A stretch of 33,054 bases of DNA from Heritagella caecorum (GCA_904419035.1 CAJFQL010000024.1:1-33054); one strand, 5' to 3'. Counted from the stretch's first letter, positions 1-7,637 are shown. The notes: a model not told the origin generated them from the sequence alone. Translations and numbers: made by a program.

Positions 1-409
1 AGAAATGTCAGTTACCCATTTGCAGTTGGGAGCCGCGGCTTGGAAATTTCGGTTGAGTAGATTTTGGTATTTATGTACGTGCTGGCCCATCTGCTGCCAT
101 TTTCTGCGTCTGCGGATCTCCGCAAGCAAACCATATTTCTCCATGACACGCAGAATGGTCTTGGGATTACGGTGGATGCCTCGCTTCTTCAGCACCAGCC
201 ACATTCTGCGGTAGCCATACGTACAAAAGCTGCGTTCTCGCTGTTCGGCGATGATTTCTGCAAGGGCTTGCGTCTTTCTCCGGCCTGCCCAGACGATGGA
301 CGAAATCATAGTATCCACTTCTGGATACCTGAAAGAAGCGGCACATAACGGATACCGGATATTCGTTTCTGTGCCGGTAGATCACGGCGTATTTTACCCT
401 TGGCCTCAC
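1..409 (-). pseudogene. IS3-family transposase OrfB, frameshifted and cut by window edge
   Basis: The DDE integrase subunit. The GTG start at 409 gives a typical IS3 OrfB beginning (YRHRNEYPVSVMCRFFQVSRS, the HTH_21 region, then GYYDF). After RPEKDA the frame is lost: one extra A in the run at 268-269 breaks it. Removing that base restores AALAEIIAEQRERSFCTYGY and continues open through WLVLKKRGIHRNPKTILR to KWVTDIS at position 1, where the D is the first catalytic Asp. The remaining DDE core is outside the window. The copy is either a dead transposase or carries a base-call error. It is not the programmed frameshift of the family, which lies between orfA and orfB. Confidence 0.8.
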
Positions 410-678
410 TTCCTTCCTGTGGAGCGCAGAAAATCCCGCAACAGCTCATTTTCCATCTTCAGCCGTTTGTTCTCATTCTTGTACTCCGCCAGTGTTTTTG
501 CCGGTTTGCGCCCCCGTGTCTTTGGAGGAACAGGTTCCTTTAGCCAGCACTGAATGGCACGCCGACTGATTTCATACTCCCGACTCAGTGCACGTTGGCT
601 TTCTCCTGCGCGGATTCGTGAAACCACTTCTTCCCGTATCCCTATCGGATACTTTTTCATCCCTTTTTTCCCGGACAT
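406..678 (-). CDS. IS3-family transposase OrfA
   Basis: A 90-residue protein with the two-part OrfA layout. Residues about 10-50 form a helix-turn-helix of the transposase_8/IS3 type (IREEVVSRIRAGESQRALSREYE is the core region) that recognises the terminal repeats. The C-terminal third (about 60-88) is a heptad-like leucine stretch (NKRLKMENELL) used for multimerisation. The start ATG at 678 follows AGGGGG with good spacing. The stop TGA at 406-408 overlaps the GTG start of orfB (GTGA), so orfB could be made by coupling or by the -1 frameshift usual in this family; I see no clear slippery heptamer. The ORF is intact. Confidence 0.88.
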   Translation of the reverse strand: MSGKKGMKKYPIGIREEVVSRIRAGESQRALSREYEISRRAIQCWLKEPVPPKTRGRKPAKTLAEYKNENKRLKMENELLRDFLRSTGRK

Positions 679-685
679 AATAAGA

Positions 686-732
686 CCCCCTAATGTAGTT
701 CTATTTTCCTACATTAAGGGGCTTTTTGTCTA
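686..732 (-). promoter_or_regulatory. IS leader hairpin hiding the orfA ribosome binding site, with candidate internal promoter
   Basis: Two 13-base arms (709-721 and 686-698) pair with one mismatch around a 10-base loop. The 3' arm contains AGGGGG (686-691), the Shine-Dalgarno sequence 7 bases before the orfA ATG at 678. A candidate promoter reads TAGACA (727-732), 18-base spacer, GAAAAT (703-708). Its transcript would start near 696, inside the 3' arm, and so lack the 5' arm. Native transcripts could then be translated while read-through transcripts would fold and be silent. The pairing is seen directly; the control model is inferred from known IS10/IS50-type protection. Confidence 0.55.
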
Positions 733-758
733 TTGTCCGTTTTTACTGGGGCAATTCA
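733..758 (-). repeat. IS3 terminal inverted repeat (orfA-side end)
   Basis: Read on the minus strand this begins TGAATTGCCCC, continues with an A-rich stretch and ends ACGGACAA. It closely resembles IS150-group ends of the form TGAACTG-CCCC-AAAA-GACA, with the expected terminal TG at position 758. The partner repeat is beyond the left edge. Confidence 0.7.
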
Positions 759-776
759 TGGGGCGGAGGGCTTTTT

Positions 777-1361
777 CTATTTTTTCATTTCACGCTTTAG
801 CGCTTCTTCGTAATTGTGGTCCTTTTGCAGTTCACAGATAATCCGTTCCGCCGCCGCCCGCCGGGCGTTGGCCTCAATCGCCAGGGTCATGGCCAAATGC
901 CGCAAAGCATCTTCGCCCTGGGGCAAGGTATCTTCCACCCGGTGGCACACATCCTGCAGCGCATCCTGCTGTACGGCAAAGAAGTCGGTATAGACATCTT
1001 TCAGTTCCCGTTTGGTGATCAAAGGCTTTAACAGGGCGGCAATATCCTGAATGGACAGTACCTGCTTGAGCATGCAGATCATCATCAGGGACGCGATGTG
1101 GCGGCGGGCATATTTCTTTTTTTCCGGACGCTCTAACAGCCCATCTTTTACATAGTTATTGATCATGCTGGAGGTGAGCAGCCGGGTTTCTTCGCTGCGT
1201 TCAAACAGCGAAAGCATACTTTGCATATACGTGAGCACCTGGTCCATGTATAGGTAAATTTCCGGCATGCGTTCCCATTCCACCGGGGTCAGATGGCTGC
1301 CCTTTTGTGCCCAGTCGTGAATACGGCTGGCGGCATTCTTCTTTTGATTGGGAAGATTCAT
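777..1361 (-). CDS. DUF1836 domain protein, putative transcription factor
   Basis: A 194-residue soluble protein recognised as the DUF1836 family of Firmicutes, which has a MerR-like N-terminal DNA-binding region. Seen here: a start-proximal segment with LTPVEWERMPEI, then LLTSSMINNYVKDGLL followed by KKKYARRHIASLMMICMLKQVLSI, the family core. These are probably the winged helix and the ligand/dimer helices. The C-terminal part is a long charged helix. Its ATG overlaps the stop of the araC-type gene by four bases (ATGA), and AGGAGGAGG precedes the start, so the two are co-transcribed and probably coupled. No target is evident. No terminator is seen between its stop and the IS end, so transcripts should run into the IS. 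Family assignment is firm; function is unknown. Confidence 0.8.
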   Translation of the reverse strand: MNLPNQKKNAASRIHDWAQKGSHLTPVEWERMPEIYLYMDQVLTYMQSMLSLFERSEETRLLTSSMINNYVKDGLLERPEKKKYARRHIASLMMICMLKQVLSIQDIAALLKPLITKRELKDVYTDFFAVQQDALQDVCHRVEDTLPQGEDALRHLAMTLAIEANARRAAAERIICELQKDHNYEEALKREMKK

Positions 1362-2251
1362 GATTCCTCCTCCTTTGATGCCAGGGGCGCGGGGGTTTGA
1401 TTTTCCTTCAATTCCCGCAAATACCGGCTGGGCGGTACGCCCTTGATTTTCTTAAAGACACGGGAAAAATACAGCTGGTCGGAAAAACCGGTGGAAAAAG
1501 CAGCTTCCCCCACAGAAAGGTCGTGACAGCGTAGGAGCATAGCCGCTTTGTTGATGCGGTAGCGGGTCAGGTATTCATTGGGGGGCATGGAGATATGCTG
1601 CATAAACAGCCGGTACAAATGGCTGCGGCTGATCCCGGCAAAACTGGCAATGTCGTCGATGTCGATGGGGCGGGAATAGTTGCGGTCAATAAACTGGATC
1701 GATTTTTTGACGTATTCGTACCCGCTTTTATGAACAGAGACGTTGCCGCCAAAGAGTTCCATCAGTTCCGCCAAAAAATCAAACAGAGCCGCCGTCATCC
1801 GGGCTTCATCACAGGCCCGGGGGCCGTTGTGCTCTACGATAGCCCGCAGCAGGTCTTTCAATTTACTGTCGCGGTCATAATGGAAGATCGGTTTTTCTTT
1901 GGAAATACCGGTCAAACTCACCAGCCGTTCCGCATCAGCCCCGTTAAAGCCCACCCAGCTATACGTCCAGGGGGTCTGTTCATCCGCTCGGTAGCTGACC
2001 ATTTGGGACGGGCAAATCAAAAATCCGTCTCCTTTGGAAAGAGAAAATGTCCGGTTCCCGTTGAAAAACGAGCCGCGCCCTTCTAAAATATAGTGGAACA
2101 GATAATGGTCCCGGATAGCCGGCCCCCAGCTGTACCCGGGGCGGCATTCTTCCCGCCCGCAATTAAAAACGGCCAGGCCCAGGGATTCATGTTGAGGGAT
2201 TTTCAGTGACAATTTGGAAGTACCCATTCCGTTGTCTGTTTTTGTTTCCAT
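1358..2251 (-). CDS. AraC-family transcriptional regulator with cupin-type sensor domain
   Basis: A 297-residue regulator. Residues about 20-165 form the AraC-type cupin sensor (HYLFHYILEGRGSFF, then LSKGDGFLICPSQ), the pattern of regulators that bind sugars or other small ligands. Residues about 180-285 are two helix-turn-helix motifs of the HTH_18 type, with IDDIASFAGISRSHLYRLF as the first and VGEAAFSTGFSDQLYFSRVFKK as the second, ending in GVPPSRYL. It heads a two-gene operon with the DUF1836 gene (four-base overlap). A good promoter lies at 2319-2347. No catabolic genes are attached, so the ligand cannot be read from context. The ATG at 2251 follows AAGGAGG at a rather long spacing of about 12 bases. 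Confidence 0.87.
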   Translation of the reverse strand: METKTDNGMGTSKLSLKIPQHESLGLAVFNCGREECRPGYSWGPAIRDHYLFHYILEGRGSFFNGNRTFSLSKGDGFLICPSQMVSYRADEQTPWTYSWVGFNGADAERLVSLTGISKEKPIFHYDRDSKLKDLLRAIVEHNGPRACDEARMTAALFDFLAELMELFGGNVSVHKSGYEYVKKSIQFIDRNYSRPIDIDDIASFAGISRSHLYRLFMQHISMPPNEYLTRYRINKAAMLLRCHDLSVGEAAFSTGFSDQLYFSRVFKKIKGVPPSRYLRELKENQTPAPLASKEEES

Positions 2252-2318
2252 ATGGCCCGAAGCCTCCTTTTTGATGGAAAAGACGGAAATATGGCTTTTT
2301 CTCTATGTTATCATCCTC

Positions 2319-2347
2319 ATTATAATGCAACAAAAGTGCAGGTGCAA
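2319..2347 (-). promoter_or_regulatory. Promoter of the araC-DUF1836 operon
   Basis: On the minus strand, TTGCAC (2342-2347), a 17-base spacer and TATAAT (2319-2324), about 70 bases before the ATG. It is a near-consensus housekeeping promoter. It is divergent from the decarboxylase promoter at 2479-2507. Confidence 0.72.
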
Positions 2348-2478
2348 GCAGGAACGGTATTTTTTTTCGCCAGATTGTTTTTTAAGAAGAAAACAGACAA
2401 AAAATTGTCATATCCAGGCGAAAATGAAAAAAATTTAAAGGAATTTGAATTTCTGTTTCAACTTTCTTCAAAAAATGA

Positions 2479-2507
2479 TTGAAATTAGGTGCTTTATCGT
2501 TTATAAT
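2479..2507 (+). promoter_or_regulatory. Promoter of the sodium-pump decarboxylase genes
   Basis: TTGAAA (2479-2484), a 17-base spacer and TATAAT (2502-2507), in an AT-rich stretch. The inferred transcript starts near 2514 and has a leader of about 70-85 bases, including a small hairpin (ATTCTTACAGAAT, 2569-2581) just before the first coding gene. Confidence 0.75.
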
Positions 2508-2580
2508 AAAACACAAATGTTTTGTTCTTTCATGGCGTCGAACGGATTTCTGTGCGGCCCTGAAATGAGATTCTTACAGA

Positions 2581-3003
2581 ATGGGGGACGACCTTTTTAT
2601 GACCGAGTTCGAGACTTCTCTTGTCGTGCTTATAGCGGGCTTGGTGATCGTATTCGCTGTCTTGTTCCTGCTTATCGGGATCATCAAGGGCTACGGATCG
2701 ATTATTCTCGCTGTAATGAAGAGTAGGGAAGCAAAGAGACAGGAAAAGAAAGAAAAAGCGACGGCTGCCGCGCATGCTGCCGCGAAGAGTGAAGCGGCAC
2801 CTGCTCCCGTACCGGCAGCGCCTGCGGCTGTGTCGGAACCGGCACAGGATGGCATTCCGGGCGACGTGATTGCCGCCATTGCTGCCGCCGTTGACTTTAT
2901 GTATGGCGCAGGCACGCATGTGGTGACCGGGGTGAAGAGAGTAACCCCCAACCGTTCGGCTTGGGCCAGCGCGGGGATGATCGAAAGTACGCGTCCTTTC
3001 TAA
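2581..3003 (+). CDS. Sodium-pump decarboxylase small membrane subunit (OadG / MmdD / GcdD type)
   Basis: A 140-residue protein of the OadG family. Residues about 10-35 form one membrane helix (SLVVLIAGLVIVFAVLFLLIG). A charged cytoplasmic segment and an Ala/Pro-rich flexible linker (about 58-90) follow, then the conserved end: IPGDVIAAIAAAV, then VKRVTPNRSAWASAG and ENTRPF-like STRPF. In oxaloacetate, methylmalonyl-CoA and glutaconyl-CoA decarboxylases this subunit anchors the carboxyltransferase to the beta subunit. No alpha subunit or biotin carrier is nearby, so the substrate cannot be told. A second start at 2599 (MTEFETSLVV) is equally possible, because GGGGGA precedes it; the ATG at 2581 has only weak Shine-Dalgarno support. 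The oadB-like gene follows after 84 bases. Confidence 0.82.
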   Translation: MGDDLFMTEFETSLVVLIAGLVIVFAVLFLLIGIIKGYGSIILAVMKSREAKRQEKKEKATAAAHAAAKSEAAPAPVPAAPAAVSEPAQDGIPGDVIAAIAAAVDFMYGAGTHVVTGVKRVTPNRSAWASAGMIESTRPF

Positions 3004-3087
3004 AAACCGATAGAATTAGGCAGGGAAACCTGCACCTGGATCGATTTCAAAAAGTTTTCAGTATTTTTATGAAAGGAAGGAACGTAA

Positions 3088-4329
3088 GTGGAAATCCTCA
3101 ACGAACTGGTGAATACCCTAGTCCAAATTTTTACCACCTCTGGTTTTGCGACGGCCACTTGGGAAAACTACGTAATGATCGCTGTTTCCTGCGTGCTGCT
3201 GTACCTGGCCATTCATAAGCAGTTTGAACCGCTGCTGCTGCTGCCCATTGCTTTTGGCATGTTGCTGGTGAACCTGTATCCCAACATCATGGCACAGCCC
3301 TCGACGGAACTGCAAACAGTGGCCGATTACATCGCGGAACACGGAGCGGCGAATACCAACTATGCGATTACCGTGATGGATGGGGTGCAGTACTATAACG
3401 TACCCACCACCGGCGGCCTGTTCTGGTACCTGTACCAGGGCGTAAAGCTGGGTATCTATCCGCCTCTGATCTTCTTGGGCGTTGGCGCTATGACGGACTT
3501 TGGCCCGCTGATTGCCAACCCGAAGAGCTTCATCCTGGGCGCTGCCGCCCAGCTGGGCATCTTCATCACCTTTATCGGTGCTATCCTGTTGAACTTCACC
3601 ACGAAGCAGGCCGGTGCTATCGGGATCATCGGCGGTGCCGACGGCCCCACGGCCATTTTCGTGACCACCCGCTTGGCGCCTGAACTCCTCGGGCCGATCG
3701 CGGTAGCGGCGTATTCGTACATGGCGCTGGTGCCGATTATCCAGCCCCCGATCATGAAGGCTCTGACCACCAAGAAAGAGCGCATGGTTGTGATGACGCA
3801 GCTGCGTCCGGTTTCCAAGCTGGAAAAAATCATTTTCCCCATTATTGTTACGGTTATTATCTCCCTGCTGCTGCCTGATGCGGCTTCGCTGGTTGGTATG
3901 CTGATGCTGGGCAACCTGATGAAGGAAGCCGGTGTGGTGGATCGTATCGCCAAGACGGCGCAGAACGAACTGATGAATATCATCACCATTTTCCTGGGCA
4001 CCACGGTAGGCGCAACGGCCACCGGTACGGTGTTCCTGACCCCCCAGACGCTGGGCATCGTCTTCCTGGGCCTATTCGCTTTCTGCGGCGGCACGGCGGG
4101 CGGTGTGCTCATGGGCAAACTGATGTGCAAACTGTCCGGTGGCAAGATCAACCCGTTGATCGGTTCTGCCGGTGTGTCGGCTGTTCCGATGGCGGCCCGT
4201 GTATCCCAGAAAGTAGGCCAGGCAGAAAATCCGGCCAACTTCCTGTTGATGCATGCTATGGGCCCGAACGTGGCTGGTGTTATCGGTTCCGCTGTGGCCG
4301 CTGGCGTTCTGATCAGTGTGCTTCAGTAA
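3088..4329 (+). CDS. Sodium ion-translocating decarboxylase beta subunit (OadB / MmdB / GcdB family)
   Basis: A 413-residue polytopic membrane protein of about nine to eleven helices that couples decarboxylation of carboxybiotin to Na+ export. Family signatures are GVGAMTDFGPLIANP, the motif GGADGPTAIF with Asp at about residue 185 (equivalent to the Na+-binding Asp203 of the Klebsiella enzyme), a long hydrophobic second half, and NPLIGSAGVSAVPMAARV with the conserved Asn and Ser of the second ion site. It ends GPNVAGVIGSAVAAGVL, as expected. It starts with GTG at 3088 after AAGGAAGGA and ends at a terminator (4350-4384). The partner alpha (carboxyltransferase) and biotin subunits must be elsewhere. 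Length is normal for the family. Confidence 0.92.
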   Translation: MEILNELVNTLVQIFTTSGFATATWENYVMIAVSCVLLYLAIHKQFEPLLLLPIAFGMLLVNLYPNIMAQPSTELQTVADYIAEHGAANTNYAITVMDGVQYYNVPTTGGLFWYLYQGVKLGIYPPLIFLGVGAMTDFGPLIANPKSFILGAAAQLGIFITFIGAILLNFTTKQAGAIGIIGGADGPTAIFVTTRLAPELLGPIAVAAYSYMALVPIIQPPIMKALTTKKERMVVMTQLRPVSKLEKIIFPIIVTVIISLLLPDAASLVGMLMLGNLMKEAGVVDRIAKTAQNELMNIITIFLGTTVGATATGTVFLTPQTLGIVFLGLFAFCGGTAGGVLMGKLMCKLSGGKINPLIGSAGVSAVPMAARVSQKVGQAENPANFLLMHAMGPNVAGVIGSAVAAGVLISVLQ

Positions 4330-4349
4330 TCCATTTTCTTGCTAGGAAT

Positions 4350-4385
4350 GAGAGCCTCTTCCCATGTGGAAGGGGCTCTTTTTTC
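4350..4385 (+). terminator. Terminator after the oadB-like gene
   Basis: AGAGCCTCTTCC and GGAAGGGGCTCT pair around a short CATGT loop and are followed by TTTTTT. It ends the decarboxylase transcript 20 bases after the stop codon. Confidence 0.85.
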
Positions 4386-4439
4386 GTAAATTTTTTGCAA
4401 ATTCACTTCTTTCTTCTCCCTAAAAGGGACCGGATTTGC

Positions 4440-4445
4440 TATAAT
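4440..4445 (+). promoter_or_regulatory. -10 element before the two-component operon
   Basis: TATAAT sits 35 bases before the response regulator ATG. I see no clear -35 hexamer at the usual distance, so activation by a regulator (possibly the response regulator itself) is plausible but not shown. Confidence 0.5.
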
Positions 4446-4479
4446 AAACACGGACTTTTTGAGGAGGAGGGGATTTTTT

Positions 4480-5148
4480 ATGCCGCGGATTTGTATTGTG
4501 GAAGACGACCGGCATATTTCGCAGATGATCGAAGCCACCCTGACCATGATGGATTACGAGTGTGTGTGCTGTACCGATGGGAAAGAAGCGGTGGAACGTA
4601 TTCTTTCGGAACCTTTCGATCTGATTTTACTGGATATAATGCTGCCGGAGCTGGATGGATTTGGTGTACTTGAAAAGGTAAAAAGCCGGGGTATTCCGGT
4701 GATTTTTCTCACCGCTATGGGCAGTGTAACCGATAAAGTCAAGGGGTTGCGCCTGGGAGCCGAAGACTATATTGTCAAACCCTTTGAGGCTATGGAACTG
4801 TTGGCACGCATTGAGGTCGTGTTGCGGCGCTATCACAAGGAACAGCCGGCTACTTTGCGGTATGATGAAATCGAAGTGGACCAGCAGCGCCATATTGTCT
4901 TAAAAGATGGGAAAGAAGTGCCTCTAACGCCCAAACAGTTTGACGTGCTGGTGTTCTTAATGAAGCATGTGGATTTGGCTGTCAGCCGGGAACAGCTGCT
5001 TTCGTCGGTTTGGGGGTATGAATTCGAGGGCGAAAGCCGTACGGTGGATATCCACGTGCAGCAGGTGCGCAAAAAATTGGGCTTACAGGGGAGGCTTGTC
5101 ACCATTTCTAAATTGGGTTACCGTTTGGAAAGTAGGAACCACCGATGA
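4480..5148 (+). CDS. Response regulator, OmpR/PhoB family
   Basis: 222 residues. Receiver domain 1-115 with the acidic pair E8 D9 D10, phospho-acceptor Asp52 (LILLDIMLPELDG), conserved Thr78 (IFLTA) and Lys100 (YIVKPF). Winged-helix DNA-binding domain about 128-220 (LTPKQFDVLVFLMKH, SRTVDIHVQQVRKKLG, GYRLE). All key residues are present, so it should be phosphorylated by the kinase encoded next. I chose the ATG at 4480 because GAGGAGGAGG (4461-4470) precedes it; an in-frame TTG at 4459 lies upstream of that site and is unlikely. The stop overlaps the kinase start by four bases (ATGA). The stimulus is unknown. Confidence 0.93.
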   Translation: MPRICIVEDDRHISQMIEATLTMMDYECVCCTDGKEAVERILSEPFDLILLDIMLPELDGFGVLEKVKSRGIPVIFLTAMGSVTDKVKGLRLGAEDYIVKPFEAMELLARIEVVLRRYHKEQPATLRYDEIEVDQQRHIVLKDGKEVPLTPKQFDVLVFLMKHVDLAVSREQLLSSVWGYEFEGESRTVDIHVQQVRKKLGLQGRLVTISKLGYRLESRNHR

Positions 5149-6590
5149 GACTGTGGCAAAAGGTATTCCTGTGCACACTGGCTCTCGTTATGGTAGCGGT
5201 GGACCTGGCTTCCGTATTTATTTTGAAAGAAAACATCAATTCCACATTGAGGTCGGCGGAAGAAGCCGCTGTGCGGGAAAATACGCTATTGTGCGTCAAT
5301 ATCTCCAATAATATTGCCTATAAACAGCTGCGGGACGACTTAATCCAGATGAGCCGGGAACAGGTCAACCAGGTGATCGACCAATTGGTGCGCAGCCAGA
5401 GCAGCAGTGGTACCGATTTATTTGTCTTCGAGGGTGAAAACCTGGTGACACAAAATGGCAATACCGACGCCCAAAACCTGTTGCCGGACGATTATTTACA
5501 GCAGGTGCAGAAAAGTGATGAATGCTTAACCATGATCGTGCCGGACTCGGGGGGCAGCTACCGGCTTTTTGCGGGCAGTTCCCTCACGCTGGGCTCATCC
5601 ATTTACTGCCTCTATACGTGTAAAGATTTGAGCCAGACATTTTTACAGTTTCAGGAACAATGGAAATTTGTCAAGATGATGAGTTTGTTCTGTTCGCTGT
5701 CAATTGCCGTTATTCTGCTCGGTATGGTTTATTTTTTGTTGGCGCCTTTGGGACGTATGAACCGCACCCTGCGGCAAATGGCGCAGCAAGGGGATTATTC
5801 GTTGCGGTTGCTTGAAAAAGGCTCGGCGGAAATGCGGGAGTTGTCCGGGAACATCAACCGTATGGCGCAATCGGCTGAAACCAACTTGCAGGAAATCCAA
5901 CAAATTGCCGATGGACGCAAAATGTTTATCGATTCCCTGGCCCACGAAATGAAAACCCCGCTGACTTCCATTTTGGGGTTTGCCGATATTTTGCGGATCA
6001 AACGGGAAGTAACCCCGCAACAGCGCCAGGAGTATGCCGGTATCATCGTGGAAGAGGCCCGGCGTCTGCGCGGGCTTTCGGGGAAACTCATGGAACTCGC
6101 GGTGATGCATCACACGGCGCTGGATATTGACGCGGCACCGGTACAGGAATTTTTCAATGAAATCAGCTTGTCGGTTCGCCCTTTATTGGAAAAACGCGGA
6201 CAAAGCCTGCAAGTGTCATGTGATGACAGCCAGGTAATTGGCGACCATGAACTGCTCAAATCGCTATTCTTTAATTTAATTGACAATGCTTCCAAGGCCT
6301 CTCGCGAGGACAGCGACATTTTGCTCTCCTGCCATGCGGACGAATCCGAGCTCTGCTTTTTGGTGGAAGACCACGGGATTGGTATGAGTGAAGAAGCTGT
6401 GCGTCGTGCCACAGAACCGTTTTACATGGAAGATAAATCCCGATCCCGGGAAAAAGGCGGCGCCGGATTGGGGCTTGCTTTGTGCAGCGAAATTTTGCAG
6501 GTGCACGGGGGCCGCCTGAAGATTCATAGCGAAAAAGGAGTGGGCACCCAGGTATACGTGTTCCTGCCGAAAGGAGGCCGTGCCGAATGA
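5145..6590 (+). CDS. Membrane sensor histidine kinase
   Basis: 481 residues. TM1 about 7-27; an extracytoplasmic sensor domain about 28-177 with no motif I recognise; TM2 about 178-202 (CSLSIAVILLGMVYFLLAPL); a HAMP-like linker (LRQMAQQGDYSLRL) to about 250. HisKA has the phospho-accepting His267 in SLAHEMKTPLTSILGFADIL. The HATPase_c domain has the N box FFNLIDNASKAS, G1 VEDHGIGMS, the F-like FYMEDKSRS segment and G2 GGAGLGLALC. It is complete and should be active, working with the response regulator upstream. The stop overlaps the next gene by four bases (ATGA), so the unknown third protein is made at a matching level and may be an accessory sensor or a target. Confidence 0.93.
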   Translation: MRLWQKVFLCTLALVMVAVDLASVFILKENINSTLRSAEEAAVRENTLLCVNISNNIAYKQLRDDLIQMSREQVNQVIDQLVRSQSSSGTDLFVFEGENLVTQNGNTDAQNLLPDDYLQQVQKSDECLTMIVPDSGGSYRLFAGSSLTLGSSIYCLYTCKDLSQTFLQFQEQWKFVKMMSLFCSLSIAVILLGMVYFLLAPLGRMNRTLRQMAQQGDYSLRLLEKGSAEMRELSGNINRMAQSAETNLQEIQQIADGRKMFIDSLAHEMKTPLTSILGFADILRIKREVTPQQRQEYAGIIVEEARRLRGLSGKLMELAVMHHTALDIDAAPVQEFFNEISLSVRPLLEKRGQSLQVSCDDSQVIGDHELLKSLFFNLIDNASKASREDSDILLSCHADESELCFLVEDHGIGMSEEAVRRATEPFYMEDKSRSREKGGAGLGLALCSEILQVHGGRLKIHSEKGVGTQVYVFLPKGGRAE

Positions 6591-7633
6591 ACAGAAAACA
6601 CCTGTGGAAGTGGAAAACGGGCGATGCCAGGTGTTGGCCCGGATGGCCCGGTAGCAGCGCCTTGGTGGTGGTGCTCACCGCTCTGATTTTGTTGGGCGGT
6701 TGGTTTGGCATGGATTTAATTATTGGGAAAACGGGATTGGAAGACGGCGACATTCATGCCTACGAAAAAACCGCTGCAGCCGGAGACATTTTGGCCGCTG
6801 AGGGCAGTACGCTGAACTTATTCCCGTTTAATCAGTTCAAAGAAGAGAATACCAGCCTGTATAGCGAAAAGAGTCATATTCTTTCTTCTGCCAGTGTCAC
6901 GTTCTTTTTGGAACAGCTGGTTACCCGCATGGAAAGCGACTTTGGTTATCTGGATTCCGCCGACTGGGAAACGTATTTGAAATGGGATGAGGAATATGCC
7001 TGTTTGTATGTGCAGGATATGCCCATCACGCTCTATCGAAACAGTACCGGTGACCCCGTCAAATGTAAACTGAGTCTAGCAGCGACAGAAGATTTATCTA
7101 TGGTGATTTTCTACCATTTAGCGGCGGAAACAGACAAGACGCTTTCGGTCCAGGAAGTGCTGGAAGGGACCGAAGACATGGAAAATACCCGGGAATCTTC
7201 CCGCCAAATCTTAGAGGCCTGTGCCCAAGCGCTCAATTCCACGCAATTCTACGAGGATGGAAAACAAACCAGTGAAGAGGAAAGCGCGTATGTGGATAGA
7301 GAAGAGAAAGACGAAACCTTTATCGATATCTACCGGATCAGCGAGCTGAGGGGCTTTATGTTTTATCAGGGGATCTCCGAAACTGTGCCGTTCCAGAAAT
7401 TTTTGTATGCCCTGGGGACCAGCGAAGTGGATGAAGAGGGGCAGAATGTTTTGGGCCAGCGGTTTCCACTTGCCTACAGCCAGATGAGTGAATTGTGTGA
7501 ACTCTACTTTACGGATTATACGACAATCACCAGCCAGAATGAAATTCTATTTGTCATGTCGGGCGGCAAGATGCTGCTGTACTATAACCCGCAGACCGGC
7601 CGGTTTACAGGATTTGGCATCCGGTATTGGTAA
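6587..7633 (+). CDS. Unknown membrane-anchored extracytoplasmic protein in the two-component operon
   Basis: 348 residues that I do not recognise. A short basic N-terminus (1-22, with two KW pairs) is followed by one hydrophobic helix (about 24-46, ALVVVLTALILLGGWFGMDLI) and then a long polar, acidic, Glu-rich domain with no further helix. The topology is therefore N-in with about 300 residues outside. Several aromatic-rich segments (DEEYACLYVQDMPITLY; GFMFYQGISETVPFQKFLYA) suggest a folded beta-containing domain. There is no lipobox and no enzyme motif. It starts inside the kinase stop codon (ATGA) and the operon ends in a strong terminator directly after it. Similar RR-HK-anchored protein trios exist in Clostridia, where the third gene is often only called hypothetical. 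A role as ligand-binding partner of the kinase is inference. Confidence 0.8.
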   Translation: MNRKHLWKWKTGDARCWPGWPGSSALVVVLTALILLGGWFGMDLIIGKTGLEDGDIHAYEKTAAAGDILAAEGSTLNLFPFNQFKEENTSLYSEKSHILSSASVTFFLEQLVTRMESDFGYLDSADWETYLKWDEEYACLYVQDMPITLYRNSTGDPVKCKLSLAATEDLSMVIFYHLAAETDKTLSVQEVLEGTEDMENTRESSRQILEACAQALNSTQFYEDGKQTSEEESAYVDREEKDETFIDIYRISELRGFMFYQGISETVPFQKFLYALGTSEVDEEGQNVLGQRFPLAYSQMSELCELYFTDYTTITSQNEILFVMSGGKMLLYYNPQTGRFTGFGIRYW

Positions 7634-7637
7634 AAGA

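Larger units (their letters stand above)
1..758 (-). mobile_element. IS3-family insertion sequence, 5' part (cut by window edge)
   Basis: An IS3-type element read on the minus strand. It has a terminal inverted repeat at 733-758 beginning TGAATTGCCCC, a short leader, an orfA with a helix-turn-helix and a leucine-rich tail, and an orfB that reaches the first Asp of the DDE catalytic core at the window edge. The other end lies outside, so the target duplication cannot be read. The element ends 18 bases after the stop codon of the DUF1836 gene, so that gene is intact. The frameshift in orfB suggests this copy is inactive unless the extra base is a sequencing error. Confidence 0.88.

Noticed and set aside
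1..409. Programmed frameshift as the cause of the broken orfB
   Set aside because: IS3 programmed -1 slippage occurs at the orfA/orfB junction (near 406), whereas this break is about 140 bases inside orfB and needs the removal of one base.
1595..2086. Plus-strand frame of 163 codons opposite the AraC regulator
   Set aside because: It is opposite conserved AraC sequence, with no ribosome binding site and no recognisable domain.
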